Source: Sporobolomyces roseus | Lineage: Eukaryota > Basidiomycota > Microbotryomycetes > Sporidiobolales > Sporidiobolaceae | Length of the DNA: 64,000 nucleotides | Assembly: GCA_016617785.1 (NCBI GenBank) | Contig: JADILM010000008.1 | Coordinates: 496,001-560,000 of the forward strand | Reading direction: 5' to 3' | In this document: one piece after another, positions 22,823-34,440 of the stretch | Layout of the letters: each line of letters begins with the position of its first letter | How positions within the stretch are numbered: the first letter of the stretch is position 1 | Translations under genes and position numbers: made by a program | The notes under the pieces: generated by a model | Seen by the model: the letters and a program-made list of their open reading frames with translations, nothing else | Told to the model about the DNA's origin: nothing | The model's database searches: none

Positions 22823-25117
22823 ATGAGACGTGCACTAGCTACCACTGCTAGATTAACCACACCACTACCGACTCGACTAGGTCCCACTCCTTCTCTCGCC
22901 ACCACTAATCGACCTTTCACCTCTTCATCTTCTCATCAATTCTTCTTCCGCCGTCCCACCGTCAAACCCGCCCAGATCGCTAAAGACATCTATCAAGCAG
23001 CGAATGATGGTAGACCCGATGTCGTCGCCAAACTGTACCCTTCCCTCGTCGATACTTACAAAACGAATTCCGCTTCATCTTCTTCCTCTTCCCAACTCGT
23101 ATCTCGACCTAAACTACAATTCCTCATGCGTACAATTGCGAAAACGAATCGAGTCAACCTCCTACTCAAGATGTTCCAAGATTTACCCACCGTGTTTGGG
23201 TTTGAAGTGACCGCACTCGACCACCATTTACTCGTGATGGGATTATCGAACTCTGGCAAGATGTTGAGGGCGACGAGATGGTTGGATTCAATGGAGAAGA
23301 CTCATGGCATGAAACCTCAAATCGCGGATTTCAATGTCATTTTGAATGGTTGGAGGAAGAAACAGGATCTTTACGAGATGAGAAAGGTGGTGAAACATAT
23401 GAAAGAGAGACATGGGATCGAACCGAACGTTGTCACTTACAACACGTTCATCTCGACCATGTTTGAGAAAGGGTCGGTAGAGGAAGTGAGGAAATTGAGG
23501 GAGGAAATGGCGAGAGTGGGAGTCGAACCGGATGTTTATACAGAGACGGCATTACTGGCAGGCTACGTGGATGTAGGGGAGTTGGCGAGTGCGAAGGAGG
23601 TACAGAGGAGACTGGCACCGAAAGTTATGAGGGCAGCGGAAAGCGGGATCGTCGATTCTTCGAAATACGATACGGCAATGGTCAACGCACTCCTCAAGTA
23701 CGAAGCAGTCGTACACGGATTCGAAAAGGCAGTCGCATTGACGGATCGGTACAAGCGAGGAGGAATTCCGCTCGATCTCTTCACGGTCAACACGCTGTTA
23801 GTCGAAGGATCGAAAGGAGTCAGAAGCGCGGATGAGGGAGTGAGACTGATAGAGATGGTGGAGGATCTGGTAGAAGTCGAGTCGGATAAGCGGGCATGGT
23901 CAGTCACGATTAAAGGGTTACTCGAGGGACATGGAGGAATCGACGAAGCACTCAAGCTGTATCAAACTGCAAGAGATCGATCAATCGACCCCGATACCGC
24001 CATGATTCACCCTCTCGTCAACCATCTCTTCACGCCTTCTCCCACTCCCGATTCTTTCGCTACCGCCAAATCTCTCTACGATGATCTCTCGACTTCCCCT
24101 CGTTCCTTCGACTCGATACCCGAAGAACCCATCTACGCTCTCCTCCTCCGCGCTTGCGCACACCCTTCCATCCTCGACCTCAACTACTCTCGAACCCTCA
24201 TCTCGGACATGAAGACGAGAGGAATCAAACTCGAACCTGAAATCGCCATGTACTCGATTCAAGCACTCATGCGCGCCGCCTCGACCTACGAAGAAGCATT
24301 TCAAGCATACGACGAGATGCGTGCTCTCGACCCTTCCATCTTCTCTGACGCCAACGATTACAACAAGATCTTGACGACTTTCCTCTACCTCAACTTCCCT
24401 TCCTCTTCTTCTACACCTCCTCCCTCGGCCCCTCCCGAACTCGTCATGGAGTTCATCGCCGATATGCGTACTTCACATCATCCTGCAAATTCGATCACCT
24501 ACTCCATCCTCCTCACTTACTATTCCCGAACCTCTTCCGCCTCGATCACCCTCATTGAACATCTCCATTCCCTGATCAAACTCGATATCAATCTCGACCC
24601 CGATACCGCCTTATTCAACTCCCTCATGTCCGCTTTCTCCCACGTCAAAGCGTTCCATCAAACTTATCGAATTTGGGAATCGATGTGTGCGAATCGGAGA
24701 GCGGGAACTACCTCTGTTGGTCCAGATCAACGGAGTTTGAGTATAGTCATCGATACGTGTGGGTGGGACAAGAGTAGTGATGCGAGAATGAGGGGAAGGA
24801 GGATATGGAATGATGAGAGATTGGGGATCAGGAAGAATAAGAAGAATTGGGATACTTGGGTCGAATGCTTGTGTCGGTGGAGAGAGGTTGATGAGGCAGT
24901 CGAAGTCGTGTTTGGGGAGATGGGGAAGGAAGGGAGACCGAGACTGGATAGGGATACGTTGGAGATCTTGTTGAAGTTTGCGAGAAGTATTGGCGAGGAG
25001 AAGTGGGTGGAAGTGAGAGAACGGGTGGGAAGAGAAAGACCGGATCTTCTAGACGAGCTGAAGGATGTGGGTACGCTGAGTCTCGAAGATTACCGAAGCA
25101 GAGCGGAGGAGCAGTAA
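22823..25117 (+). CDS. Mitochondrial PPR protein
   Basis: Intronless, 764 residues from the ATG at 22823. An in-frame ATG at 22715 exists, but the downstream start gives a typical mitochondrial presequence rich in Arg, Ser and Thr (MRRALATTARLTTPLPTRLG). Tandem pentatricopeptide repeats are clear between residues 130 and 260, for example IADFNVILNGWRKKQDLYEM, IEPNVVTYNTFISTMFEKGS and VEPDVYTETALLAGYVDVGE, and degenerate repeats continue to about residue 650. PPR proteins bind organellar RNA and act in its processing or translation; which RNA is unknown. Confidence 0.85.
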   Translation: MRRALATTARLTTPLPTRLGPTPSLATTNRPFTSSSSHQFFFRRPTVKPAQIAKDIYQAANDGRPDVVAKLYPSLVDTYKTNSASSSSSSQLVSRPKLQFLMRTIAKTNRVNLLLKMFQDLPTVFGFEVTALDHHLLVMGLSNSGKMLRATRWLDSMEKTHGMKPQIADFNVILNGWRKKQDLYEMRKVVKHMKERHGIEPNVVTYNTFISTMFEKGSVEEVRKLREEMARVGVEPDVYTETALLAGYVDVGELASAKEVQRRLAPKVMRAAESGIVDSSKYDTAMVNALLKYEAVVHGFEKAVALTDRYKRGGIPLDLFTVNTLLVEGSKGVRSADEGVRLIEMVEDLVEVESDKRAWSVTIKGLLEGHGGIDEALKLYQTARDRSIDPDTAMIHPLVNHLFTPSPTPDSFATAKSLYDDLSTSPRSFDSIPEEPIYALLLRACAHPSILDLNYSRTLISDMKTRGIKLEPEIAMYSIQALMRAASTYEEAFQAYDEMRALDPSIFSDANDYNKILTTFLYLNFPSSSSTPPPSAPPELVMEFIADMRTSHHPANSITYSILLTYYSRTSSASITLIEHLHSLIKLDINLDPDTALFNSLMSAFSHVKAFHQTYRIWESMCANRRAGTTSVGPDQRSLSIVIDTCGWDKSSDARMRGRRIWNDERLGIRKNKKNWDTWVECLCRWREVDEAVEVVFGEMGKEGRPRLDRDTLEILLKFARSIGEEKWVEVRERVGRERPDLLDELKDVGTLSLEDYRSRAEEQ

Positions 25118-25343
25118 GATAGAAAATTGAAATACTCGATTAAACACTTTGACTGCGATGATTGACGAAAACATCCGCGAATACGCTCTCGCCGACAAAT
25201 CTACGTGGAAGAGAGAGATTGTATATGGCTGAGAGTTTCAACTAGATTCGTATTACTGCTGTTTCCTGCTCCCTTTCTCCTAAACTACCTCTCCATCACT
25301 TCTCCCCACTTCGATCCTACTCAACCTCACAGTGAGCCGAGTC
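25118..25343. other. Convergent 3' region, PPR gene/F-box gene
   Basis: 226 bases between converging stop codons; expected to hold both terminators. No other feature seen. Confidence 0.4.
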
Positions 25344-26519
25344 TCACTTCCCTTCTTCTCTGCCTCCTCTCATCCGCCTGATAAACTCCTTCGGGCGTCC
25401 GAAATCGACGTCCCAGTTGGCAGCTCCTTCGTAAACCACTTCCATATTGCGTTCCTTGCACACTTCACGGAATCGCTGACGAGGAGCTTCGAGAGAAGGG
25501 TCTTGAGGGTCGAGAGAGTGACAGCCGGCGAGGTAGAAGACGGAGGGGAGAGGTCTAGTAGCGGTTCGAACGATTTCTTCGAGGTCCTCTAGAGTGTTTG
25601 GAGCAGATTCCGGATTCTCCGAGCCGTGGAGTCGGTACGAGTGAACGTTGGGGAAAGCCGCACCGAGTGTATAATGCCGATCGAACAGAGTTTTTCGATT
25701 GATTCTGTCGAGAACGTCTGGAGTGAGATGCGGCTTGAAATCTTCGTCGATCCAAAGTAGGTCGAGTTGCTCTCCTAGACCTCGGAGTAGTTCCGTAATG
25801 TCGTCTATATAATCTTGCTGGTCGGAGAAAGCGAAAACTCGTAGAGCTGGGAATGTTTGCGGCGAGAAGATTCGTTCCAACGGAGCTCGCGAGTCGATCG
25901 TATGAAGGCACACTTCTTCCACGCTCGGGAGCGTGAAGTTACCGAAGTTCCTGATCTCTACGTGCGAAAGGTGGAGCGTCGTCAAGTCTACAGTGGCGAT
26001 CAATGCCAGTCAGTATCGATGTCGAATTTCGTGAAGCGGAAATCATAGAAACTCACTTTTGAGGCGGGATAGTTGCTCGAATTGTACGTCTGTGCAGACA
26101 TTACGTAGAGTGACCTTTCGCAAGCTGAAAGTGGTCGCCAGGACCGGCCAGTATTCGGTGAAATATGGGTGGTTTCCTTGTTCCGATCTTTTGTTATCAA
26201 TGACAAGCTCCCGAGTCTCAATCACGCTCGCCCTGGCTTGCTCTGTGTCCCGGAAGGAATTGAGCTGCTCGCTCTTCCTGAGTCGGACGACAGCGTAGAG
26301 ATGGGGATATGCGAGTTGGAAGAAGAGGCGAGATGTGAGACAAAGGGAACAAAGGGTAATTTGTCGTTCAATGTATGTATCTGGGTGGAAGTGAGAGGGC
26401 GCGGTAGAGTAAACGATGTGCTGAATGACCTCGGTAGGTAGTTGGGAGAAGGGACGAAAGGGAAGGGAGGAAGGAGAGGGAAGAGAGGGAGAATCGAGTC
26501 GAGGACAAAGGGAAGTCAT
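25344..26519 (-). CDS. F-box-like protein, class B1 (pair 1)
   Basis: Two exons, about 369 residues. Starts MTSLCPRLDS with a Ser/Pro-rich lead, then FRPFSQLPTEVIQHIVYSTA, an F-box-like motif, and RQITLCSLCLTSRLFFQLAY. The single intron (about 25988-26054) is phase 1 and rejoins LKNLTTLHLSHVEIRN, which opens the Leu-rich part. The C-terminus ends KEFIRRMRGGREEGK. Closest relative in the window is the gene at 48477, in sequence and in promoter. It faces a class A gene across 348 bases. An SCF adaptor role is inferred from the F-box only. Confidence 0.7.
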
Positions 26520-26867
26520 ATCGAATGAACCTGTCAAGGGCAGGGGAGGATAATCAGTACTGTAATGACTATCTACGCATTTGCTCAGCACGATCTGAGA
26601 CGTGTGCGAAGAGTTGTAGCTCTTCCGAGATGAGAAAGTGGGAGAGAACGAGAAACAGCGAGGACTCACTCGAGAGTACTCTATATACGCGTACTTGATA
26701 TGTTGATCCTATTGAAGTGTGTCTGCTTGAGTTGGGCGATTCGAATGAGTTGTAAGAGTCAGAGTCGAGTCACTTTTCTCTTTCTCTTTCTTACCTTTCA
26801 CTTCTCTCAACTCGAACTCACTCTCAGATCCGGATTGAATACACACAAGAGTGTCACAAGCACCAAT
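26520..26867. promoter_or_regulatory. Shared divergent promoter, F-box pair 1
   Basis: 348 bases between the class B and class A ATGs. The block beginning TCCGAGATGAGAAAGTGGGA at 26624 recurs almost unchanged in the pair 5 spacer (minus strand from 48373), and its core recurs in pairs 2 and 3. A TATA-like TCTATATACGC follows at about 26680. Near the class A gene is a pyrimidine tract shared with the other pairs. Confidence 0.65.
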
Positions 26868-28242
26868 ATGAATGATCCAAAGGTAAGTCTCGCTCTCCCC
26901 ACGCGCCTCCTTGCTTTGCTCACTTCCCTTTCTCTCCTCCCTGTAGAAGGATCGTCTCTCCTCCCTTCCCGTCGAACTCCTTCACGAAATCTTTCAAAGT
27001 GCTTACGACCCTACCAAGCTTCTGAATACACCGCTTTCGAAGCTTCTCCTCCTCTTCCAGCAACGTCAAATCTTCAAAAGGGTTCGACTCGAATCTTACG
27101 ACAAGCTCCAACAAGGATGCGAGATCGCTCAAAGGGAAGGCAGTCCCTTGAGACACATTGAGCGTCTGACAATCGTGATCAAGCAAGCTTACAAGCCTGG
27201 AGGACTACAAGAAGCAAAGGACTGTTTGATTCCCAACTCCGATCAAATCCAACTCTTCTTCCGTCGCCTCGGCAATGTCAAGTCTCTGTACATCTCTGGA
27301 TCCTCACGCATTGTGTCGCTCCTCCTCACATCGCATGTTGCCGCTTCTTCCCTTCCGAATCTTACCGCCCTATCTCTCCGATCCAGCTTTCCCGGTTTCA
27401 AAGATCCTCTCCATCCCAGCCACTACGCCGTCCTCTCCGGCTACGACAACCTCAACTTCTTCTCACTCGATGTTGACCGTGCCTCATCTAGTATCGAACT
27501 CTACCCAAAACCGATTGCGGATCTCAATCGCTTCACATCCAAGATCAGCCGTCTCTGTCTTTGCGGCCCCCTGACCACATGCGAAGCCTCGGTCAAAGCA
27601 CTCGTCAGCTCGATTGGTTATCTCAATCTGATCTCGCTTGAGGACAACTCCGACACCTCTCGGCTTTACGATCTTCTTAACGATTTCGAGCACTGCGCGG
27701 ACGTCTTGCACCTCGAGCTTCTCCGTATCGGTGCCCACGGAGGACCGCCGCAAGGAGATATCATCAACATCCTCTCGAGATGCCACAGCGTTGTTGACCT
27801 TCACATCGGAGGACGTTGCAATCTTCTTTCGTCTTCATTCTACACCGCTCTCGGGAAGCTCCCACTCAGGCGACTCGAGTCCAATTGGGAAGTGGACGTC
27901 TCCCTCTCAGAGCTCACTACTCTCGTCACTGGTCCAGGAAAGCTCAAGACACTCGAAGGGATCGATTTCAACAATTTTGAGGGAAAGAAAGGTCCCAGAA
28001 TCGAGGATGAAGGACCTTACGTCGGCGGAGATTTCGAAGAAGCATGGGGGATTCACCCGGAGTGGGAATTGCCTCTTTGGACGCCAACCTTCAACCGAGC
28101 GAGTCTAACGACGTTCATCGTCGTTGCAGAAAGGGAAGGAATCGAAGTTTCGGGGGGTACTGCAGTCAAAGCGCTGGCTGTCGAGAACGGTTACGATGAC
28201 GAATTGGAGATGCTCGACATCTGGAACAATATGGAAATTTGA
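26868..28242 (+). CDS. F-box/LRR-like protein, class A (pair 1)
   Basis: Two exons, 436 residues. Exon 1 (26868-26882) is only 15 bases and encodes MNDPK; a phase-0 intron of 64 bases follows. Exon 2 opens KDRLSSLPVELLHEIFQSAY, the F-box-like motif, then the block LSKLLLLFQQRQIFKRVRLE. Leu-rich repeats fill the middle (NVKSLYISGSSRIVSLLL). The class A signature near the C-terminus is present: IHPEWELPLWTPTFNRASLT, then the GGTAVKALAV block. SCF adaptor by inference, substrate unknown. Confidence 0.73.
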
Positions 28243-28452
28243 CGAGGATTTGGAAAGAAGAGAACAAAAGTTCGAATTGTGAAATTCTAAAGTAGTACAC
28301 AGATCAGAGATACTAGGCTACGACACCAAGAGAGACTCGGAGGCTAAGCAGTACAAGTAGGGAAAAAGTTGAGGAACAGCAAAGTGAGAAATTTGATGCG
28401 AGTCAGACGAAGAAGATCGGAGTAGGCGATCTCGATACCGCCACATCTCCAT

Positions 28453-29609
28453 TCAGCTGCCCGTGCTCTCCTTCCTTTGATCCATCCATCTCAACAACTC
28501 GGGAGTGATAGCTGAATCCGCCGAATCCATAACAGCCTGCTCCTCGAATATCACCTCCGTCCCACAATCCTCGCACGTCTCGATCAATCCATCATAGGTG
28601 ACTTGCGTGAAGCGGTAGGGATCGAGGGCGTCACGAAGCCCTTGATCGAGGAAGAGGGTTTTGAGGGGAGGGCCGGCGGCGTCGAGGAAGCCTCGAATCG
28701 TATCGAGCGCTTCGTATAGATCTTCGACGTCGTACGCGGTCTCAAGGTCGACAGGGCTGACTCGTAGGCGGAAGTGTCGAGTCTTGAAGTGGTGGACGGA
28801 TGCCGAGTCACACGCATCGAAACGGTAAGCGCTTAGGAACTTGTCGCCGTGCTCTTTCAGTACCTGCTCCTCAAACGAATCTGGATCCCCGACGAAGAGC
28901 TCCAGTCGTGCAAGAAGTTCGTTGTTGTATATGGAATTGTAGACGTCGCCAGTGTCGTCCGGGAGGGCGAGAACCTTGAGCGAGGGAAGGTACGATGCTT
29001 GCGCGAAGAGAGCGTCAAAATCGCCGTAACAACGGGAGAGGGTGCAAGACTTGAGAGCGAGCAGAGGATAACGTGAGACGAAGGTGATCCGGATCTGGTG
29101 CATTGTTAACTCTTCGAGGTCTGCGAGAATTGGCGAGAATCGGCGGGGAGGTCCTGGGATGACGATGGAGGAAGAGACACACAAGGGAGAGCAGCAAGGA
29201 GCGAAACATCAACAACTTGATGTGCATCGTAGATCGAGTAGACGTGAAGCTCCTTCAGTTGCGCATACTCGAGAAGGAGAGTATTCATTCGCTCCAGAGG
29301 CATCTTGATCTCGATGCTGATTGACAACACGTTCGTTTTAGACGCTCGCGCCGAGACATCCTGTCCAACGCTATCGTCCTCGCATAGAAGGCGGAGGTGG
29401 TCGAAGCGCTCGAGAATGGGTTGGGCGAGTTTGCGAAATAGTCGACTAGTGAGGCAGAGGTTTCGGAGGGTAGTTTGTCGATTGTGATAGGTGAGAGAGT
29501 GATAGCGAGAGGGTACCGCTTGTTCGATGATTTGGCGAAGGAGTTCGACGGGGAGATGAGGGAGGAGAGTAGTTGACAAAGGGAGTTTCGAAGAGGATGA
29601 AGTCGACAT
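28453..29609 (-). CDS. F-box-like protein, class B2 (pair 2)
   Basis: Two exons, about 362 residues. Starts MSTSSSSKLPLSTTLLPHLP; F-box-like motif LPVELLRQIIEQAVPSRYHS; then RQTTLRNLCLTSRLFRKLAQ. The phase-1 intron sits where the other class B genes have theirs and rejoins LEELTMHQIRITF. The C-terminal half ends with the class B2 signature DSADSAITPELLRWM, shared with the genes at 38423 and 43272. Convergent with the class A gene of pair 1 (210-base gap) and divergent from the class A gene of pair 2. Confidence 0.7.
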
Positions 29610-29953
29610 CTCATTGGAGTTTAGCTGTCTGTCAAGTATAGATCATCAATATATAGTATTTCTGAGATGTCTATCGACTGTCTCCATAGTCTGAGTGAAG
29701 AGAGGGAGACTATCCGAGATGAAAAATTGGGAGGGGAGAGAACAGGAGAAGCAGCGTACTGAAGAGTATCCCGCCTATACAGATAATTTATTGTAGCTTC
29801 TTGAAGTCCGTTCGAGCTTGTTGTAGATTCGAGTGACGTGTAGGAGTCAGAGTTAAAGCGTGTTTCTTCTCTCTCTTTCCTTCCCTTCACTTTCTACTTT
29901 GACATCACCTCGAATACGACTTGAATACGCTTAAGAGCGACAAGAGAACTATC
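29610..29953. promoter_or_regulatory. Shared divergent promoter, F-box pair 2
   Basis: 344 bases. Element TCCGAGATGAAAAATTGGGA starts at 29713, 103 bases from the class B ATG; it and about 40 flanking bases match the pair 3 spacer in inverted orientation (38319 downwards). A pyrimidine tract with TTCCTTCCCTTCACTTTCTA lies near 29876 and is also shared with pair 3. Confidence 0.65.
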
Positions 29954-31380
29954 ATGAATCAGAGCAAAGTGAGCCATACTCTCTCCACGTCCATTCGAAC
30001 CTTTCCTCACCCTGGTTTCTTCAGCCCATTGATCGCTTCTCCGCCCTACCCGCCGAGATCATTCCGCTCATCTTCCAGCATCTTTACTCCGAGAAAGTAG
30101 CTCTCATTCATCCTATCTCAAAACGTCTTCTCCCTTCGCAGCAACGAACTCTCTATCACGATGTAACCCTCGATTCCTGGCTTCGACTCGAGCGAATCTG
30201 CAACACAGCTCGCTTGGAGCCAACCATCACGGCGCACGTTACTTACTTGATGATCGACATCGAGCCAATCTTCGGAACTCGTGTACCAAAGGAGGCAGAA
30301 GACCCGGAAACCGTTTCTCTCAAGGATTTCAAGCAGCTCCTTGAGTCTACGATTCACTTGAGGAAGCTCACCATCATGGGATCTTATCGTCTCTCCAAAT
30401 TCACCCTCAGTCACGAAATCGCCTTGAACTGTCTACCGAAACTCGAATATCTCTCGCTCACCTCGAGTTTTCGCTCCTGGCAAGATCCTTTCCATCCTGG
30501 ACATTACGCTCTCCTCTCCTACTACTCCGAACTCTCCTACTTCCGACTCAATGTCCTGCGATCCCCTTCGAGTATTCATCTACATTCGAAACCAGTCGAA
30601 GCGGTTGCTCCATTCCTCGCTAGCAATATGTGTATGGTTCGACTCACAGGACCTCTCACGTCAAGTCAAGAATCAGTCAAACATCTGTTGACGTTGTTCG
30701 GCTTCATCTTCTCGGTTCACTTACAAGATTCTTCGACGACCTCTCGCATCTTCGAACTCCTCGATGGATTGATCGAGAAACCTGCATTGGATTACCTGAC
30801 CCTCTCTCGCTATCCCGACAGCGGTCCGCCTCCCCTCAACGTCACTTCCCCCAGCGCTCTCCTCCAGTTCAGCTCGCTCACTACCCTCGACTTCACCGGT
30901 ACATGCTCTTCGACTTCCCCTTCTTTCTACTCGATCCTACACAACCTCCCGAAACTCGAAACCCTCATTTTCGGCCTCGACGCACCAGTCTCTCTCGAGC
31001 ATCTCACACCCCTTGTCAGCGGTCGAACGAAACACAAGACTCTCGAAACTGTCGTTCTCGACAATGTCGACGGAGAGATTGGGACGAGGGTCGAAGAAGA
31101 TGGAGAGCCGTACCAGGATTCGCAAGGAAGGTTCATGGTTCATCCAGATTGGGTCATCCCTGAATGGACAGACACTTTCAGTCGGGAAGGATTCGTCAAG
31201 TTTCTCGAAGATATGGAGGATGTCGACATCGTGATCGAGGGAGCCGCTTTGAACGCTCTCAAGGTCGAAACCGAGTGGGAAGGGGAGATGGACGTTATTG
31301 ATGGAATCGAAGAGGAGCTCTGTATACTCGGAGCGATAGCGATAGAAGAGGAAATGGACGAGAGGGCACGCTTTCTCTGA
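29954..31380 (+). CDS. F-box/LRR-like protein, class A (pair 2)
   Basis: Two exons, about 456 residues. Exon 1 is 15 bases (MNQSK); the phase-0 intron ends near 30025. Exon 2 opens PIDRFSALPAEIIPLIFQHL and continues ISKRLLPSQQRTLYHDVTL. Leu-rich repeats include LRKLTIMGSYRLSKFTLS and LEYLSLTSSFRSWQDPFHPG, the latter a class A block also seen at 27380 and 37600. The C-terminal signature is VHPDWVIPEWTDTFSREGFV. Exon 1 differs by one residue from that of the gene at 38078 (MNQNK). Confidence 0.73.
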
Positions 31381-31604
31381 TCATTTGGAAAGACGAACGG
31401 GAGATGTTGCTTGAGAATTGAATAAGCGCGTTGCAACGAGGAAAGATTTGCGAAATAGGATTGCGAAGAATAGTGTACTTGTAGAAAGGAAGAACCGAGT
31501 AGAGTAACAGGAGAAAGAAGAATAACACTACAATTGAAGACTGAACCTGACGCGAGAACAAGAGCACGAACTTGATCTACCGACGACCCTGTAAAGATCC
31601 CCAT

Positions 31605-32639
31605 CTACAATTGAATCCTCAATCTTTCCTCCCTCTCCTCTCCAAACCCTTCGAATCCAACCAATTCGTCCTGTTCAGGTTGTCTAGGTACTGGCCAGTT
31701 CTTGTGAACTTTCTTCGGGCTCCTCATCAACTTCCCACTGTCACGGTAGAGATCGAGAGGAATCCAACCGATATAAGCGACGTCTCCGAAACCATTCTGC
31801 GAAATTCGAAAGAGAGGTCAGTTTTGAGCGAGACAGAGGAGAAAGGAGAAAGGCATGGGGAAGGACTTACGAATGCGTAGATGGTATTTACGCGGAAGCG
31901 GGCGTAGAATGCAGAGTGAGGACCATTGGGAGGAATCCAACCTCTCGAATCGGGATGAGCTGTGAGTCTCGTTCATCCTACATCAGTCCAGATCGAAGGA
32001 GTAGTCAGAGCGAATGCGACACACCTTCGAGATAAGCCTGCTTGCATTTCTCGATCTCTTCTTCCCCTTCGACCCTCTCAATCGTTCCATACAACGCAAC
32101 TCTCATTCTCCCAGCCGCCAAGTTCCCATCTCCGAACCCATACATATCGTTAATCGTCATTGTGAGGTTTGGTGCGTTGGGTGGTAAAGCATTACGATAG
32201 ATCTAGAAAGAGGGAACGAGGAGATTAGCGAGATTCGAGAGCGAAGAGAGAGAGGGAGCGTACGGCTGCGATTGGCATGGCTAGCAAGAGGAGATCGCCA
32301 TTTGATTCTGGGTAATGAGCATAGTATTCTTGCTGTCCACCAAGTACTGGATCAGCTGTCGATAAGCAGAGAGATTTGAGATGAACGAACTAATCCGAAT
32401 GGTAATCCAGCAACAGGAGATTGAGCGTCTTGAGGGTAATTGCTGATCAATGTTCCAACATTGTATGATCTGTAAGCGATCAACTCTCTCGTGTGTACAG
32501 CTAGCGATCCCGATTGAGAGATGAGTGGCTGGATCGGGAGGAGAGGAAGAGTGGAAGGGAACTCACCGGCTTCTTCGAGAGTCTCGCGAGCTGATACTGA
32601 AGCTACTAGGAGAGGGAGGAGTAGACTGGACCAGAGCAT
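31605..32639 (-). CDS. CREG-like secreted FMN-binding-fold protein
   Basis: Multi-exon gene of roughly 230 residues. A signal peptide opens it (MLWSSLLLPLLVASVSARE). The body matches the CREG branch of the pyridoxamine-phosphate-oxidase fold: ELIAYRSYNVGTLISNYPQD, GDLLLLAMPIAAIYRNALPP, LTMTINDMYGFGDGNLAAGR, VALYGTIERVEGEEEIEKCK, HPDSRGWIPPNGPHSAFYAR and NGFGDVAYIGWIPLDLY. CREG proteins are secretory or lysosomal glycoproteins that keep the fold but have no proven enzyme activity. One N-x-T/S site (NLT) is visible. The exon join near 32370 is uncertain (donor GTTCGT or GTTCAT). The stop was placed at 31605 after RLRIQL. Confidence 0.78.
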
Positions 32640-32795
32640 TTGTTGAATGAGAATGAAAGGGTTCGGGACAAACTCGACAAAGTAACCGAGTTCGCTCGTC
32701 TCTTCTTCTGCCCCCTCTCACCCGCTTCTGCTCTACTGCTCCTGATACTCTTCCAGAATCCATACTCGAGGACTCCATCTGAATCAAGCTCGAAA

Positions 32796-34005
32796 ATGGT
32801 TAGTGTCCTTCTCCCACCCTTTCTCTCTTCATCTCGTACTGACTCTCTCTCTCACTCGCACTCAGACTGTCGTACATCAATTAGTACTTCACCCTGCAAT
32901 CACCGCTTCCCTCAAAGTAGGATCCACTACTGGTCAGTTCTCTCTCCCTCTCTCCCATCTTGTCCTCGCTCTTTTCCCCCCGCTTCCTTCCGAGTGACTG
33001 ATTTCGTTGAATTTTCGAGTGTAGTCGGAAGAGATAAGCTTTATCGTGCTGTTCAATACTTTGCGAGATTCCTCGCTTTCTGTACGTAACATTTCCCGAG
33101 CGAAGAGTAATGAGTGACTTTCAGCTGAAACCTGATCCTGTCTCTTCATGCGTGTTCCGCTGCGTACAGACTGCCTTCGTAAAGGGTATACGAATGAAAC
33201 GGTAGCTCGTTTATCAGCGCTCAAATCGACTCTCGGAATGTCCCGAAAGTGTGCGTTCTCAAAAAACATTCCTCTCCTCAGTTTTTCCTCTCGAACGAAA
33301 AGACTGAGTCCAGTATGAGTGAAACGCAGTGATGCGTATTGGTAAACCCCTCGAGCACGCCCAAGCAGCAGTCAAAGCTTTGGACGTTTCTGATCCAGTT
33401 CTCAAGTTCACCGCTTTGGGTCGTCAACTCGGATACGCCGGTTACTTGTTCAACGATATGCTCGTCTGGGTAACCTTCTCTCTTCCTCTCCCTTCCCTAT
33501 TCCTTACTCCCTCACTCACTCATCCTCCTCTCTCGTGTAATAGGCTCACTCAACCAAAGTTCGACCTATGGCTCTCCCTCAATTCGCAAAGATTCAACGA
33601 AGAGCCGCGAAATTATGGTTCACCGGAATCTTGTTCTCTTTGATTTCTAGTTCTTACAAGTTTGTGGGATTGAGGAAGCGAGCAGAGGAAGTCAGACGTC
33701 CTAGAGGAGACGCAGAGAAAGAATTGGAAAGGAAAATGACTGTTAAACAAATCAACTCGTAAGTTTTCCTTGCAACTCTTGCTGAGTGAGCGGAGAGCTG
33801 ATGAGATGGGAAGGGATATAGGCAAATGCAAGCGGTCAAGACTCAGTTACTTCAAGATTCATTGGATATCCTTTTACCCGCTGGAACTTTGGGTTACCAT
33901 AACCTTGACGATGGGATCCTTGGTTTGGTAGGATTCGTCACTAGTTTGATGGGACTCAGGAGTCAGGTTGGGAAAGTACTCGGCACTGGAGTAGCTGCTA
34001 AGTAA
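32796..34005 (+). CDS. PEX11: Peroxisomal membrane protein PEX11
   Basis: Multi-exon gene of about 250 residues. Exon 1 carries only the ATG; exon 2 continues TVVHQLVLHPAITASLKVGS. Family landmarks: VGRDKLYRAVQYFARFLAFY, MRIGKPLEHAQAAVKALDVS, PVLKFTALGRQLGYAGYLFN and the final GLVGFVTSLMGLRSQVGKVL. PEX11 bends the peroxisome membrane and drives elongation and division. The single-codon first exon is typical of intron-rich basidiomycetes. Divergent from the CREG-like gene (156 bases between starts). Confidence 0.92.
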
Positions 34006-34440
34006 AGCGAAGGGAGGGAATGTCAGGCGGAAGAGGCGGAAGAAAGGTTGTTTCGTAAGACGGGTTCAGTGAGGTTTTGCTATCTGTTCGCTAGTGGTGT
34101 GTTTTCTCTGAAATGTTGAGTACTATATTATGAAGTATACTCTGGTCTTTTCCTAGCGACAAAGAGCGTCTTCGAGAGCGAGACCTCGCTCTCAAACTCT
34201 CTTCTCGTCTTTCTTGTCTCGCTCGAAATCGACGAAGCGTCGAGTCATGTCGAATGTGATGCACTGCGAGGTATCAAGTAATAGGGGGGTACACACACTG
34301 CCCTAAGCCGTTAAAAGTACACGTTCTGTGAAAAAAAACGAAGAAAACGCTGTAAAACTCGAATCCATCGCTTCGAGAATCGTCTCCCTTGCTTCCTGCT
34401 TCATTAAGCCTTCCCCTTCAGTCTCGTGGTCTCGTCTCGA
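34006..34440. other. Convergent intergenic region, PEX11/SSS1
   Basis: 435 bases between converging stop codons. A short G run and an A-rich tract occur near 34285-34345. No gene found. Confidence 0.45.
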
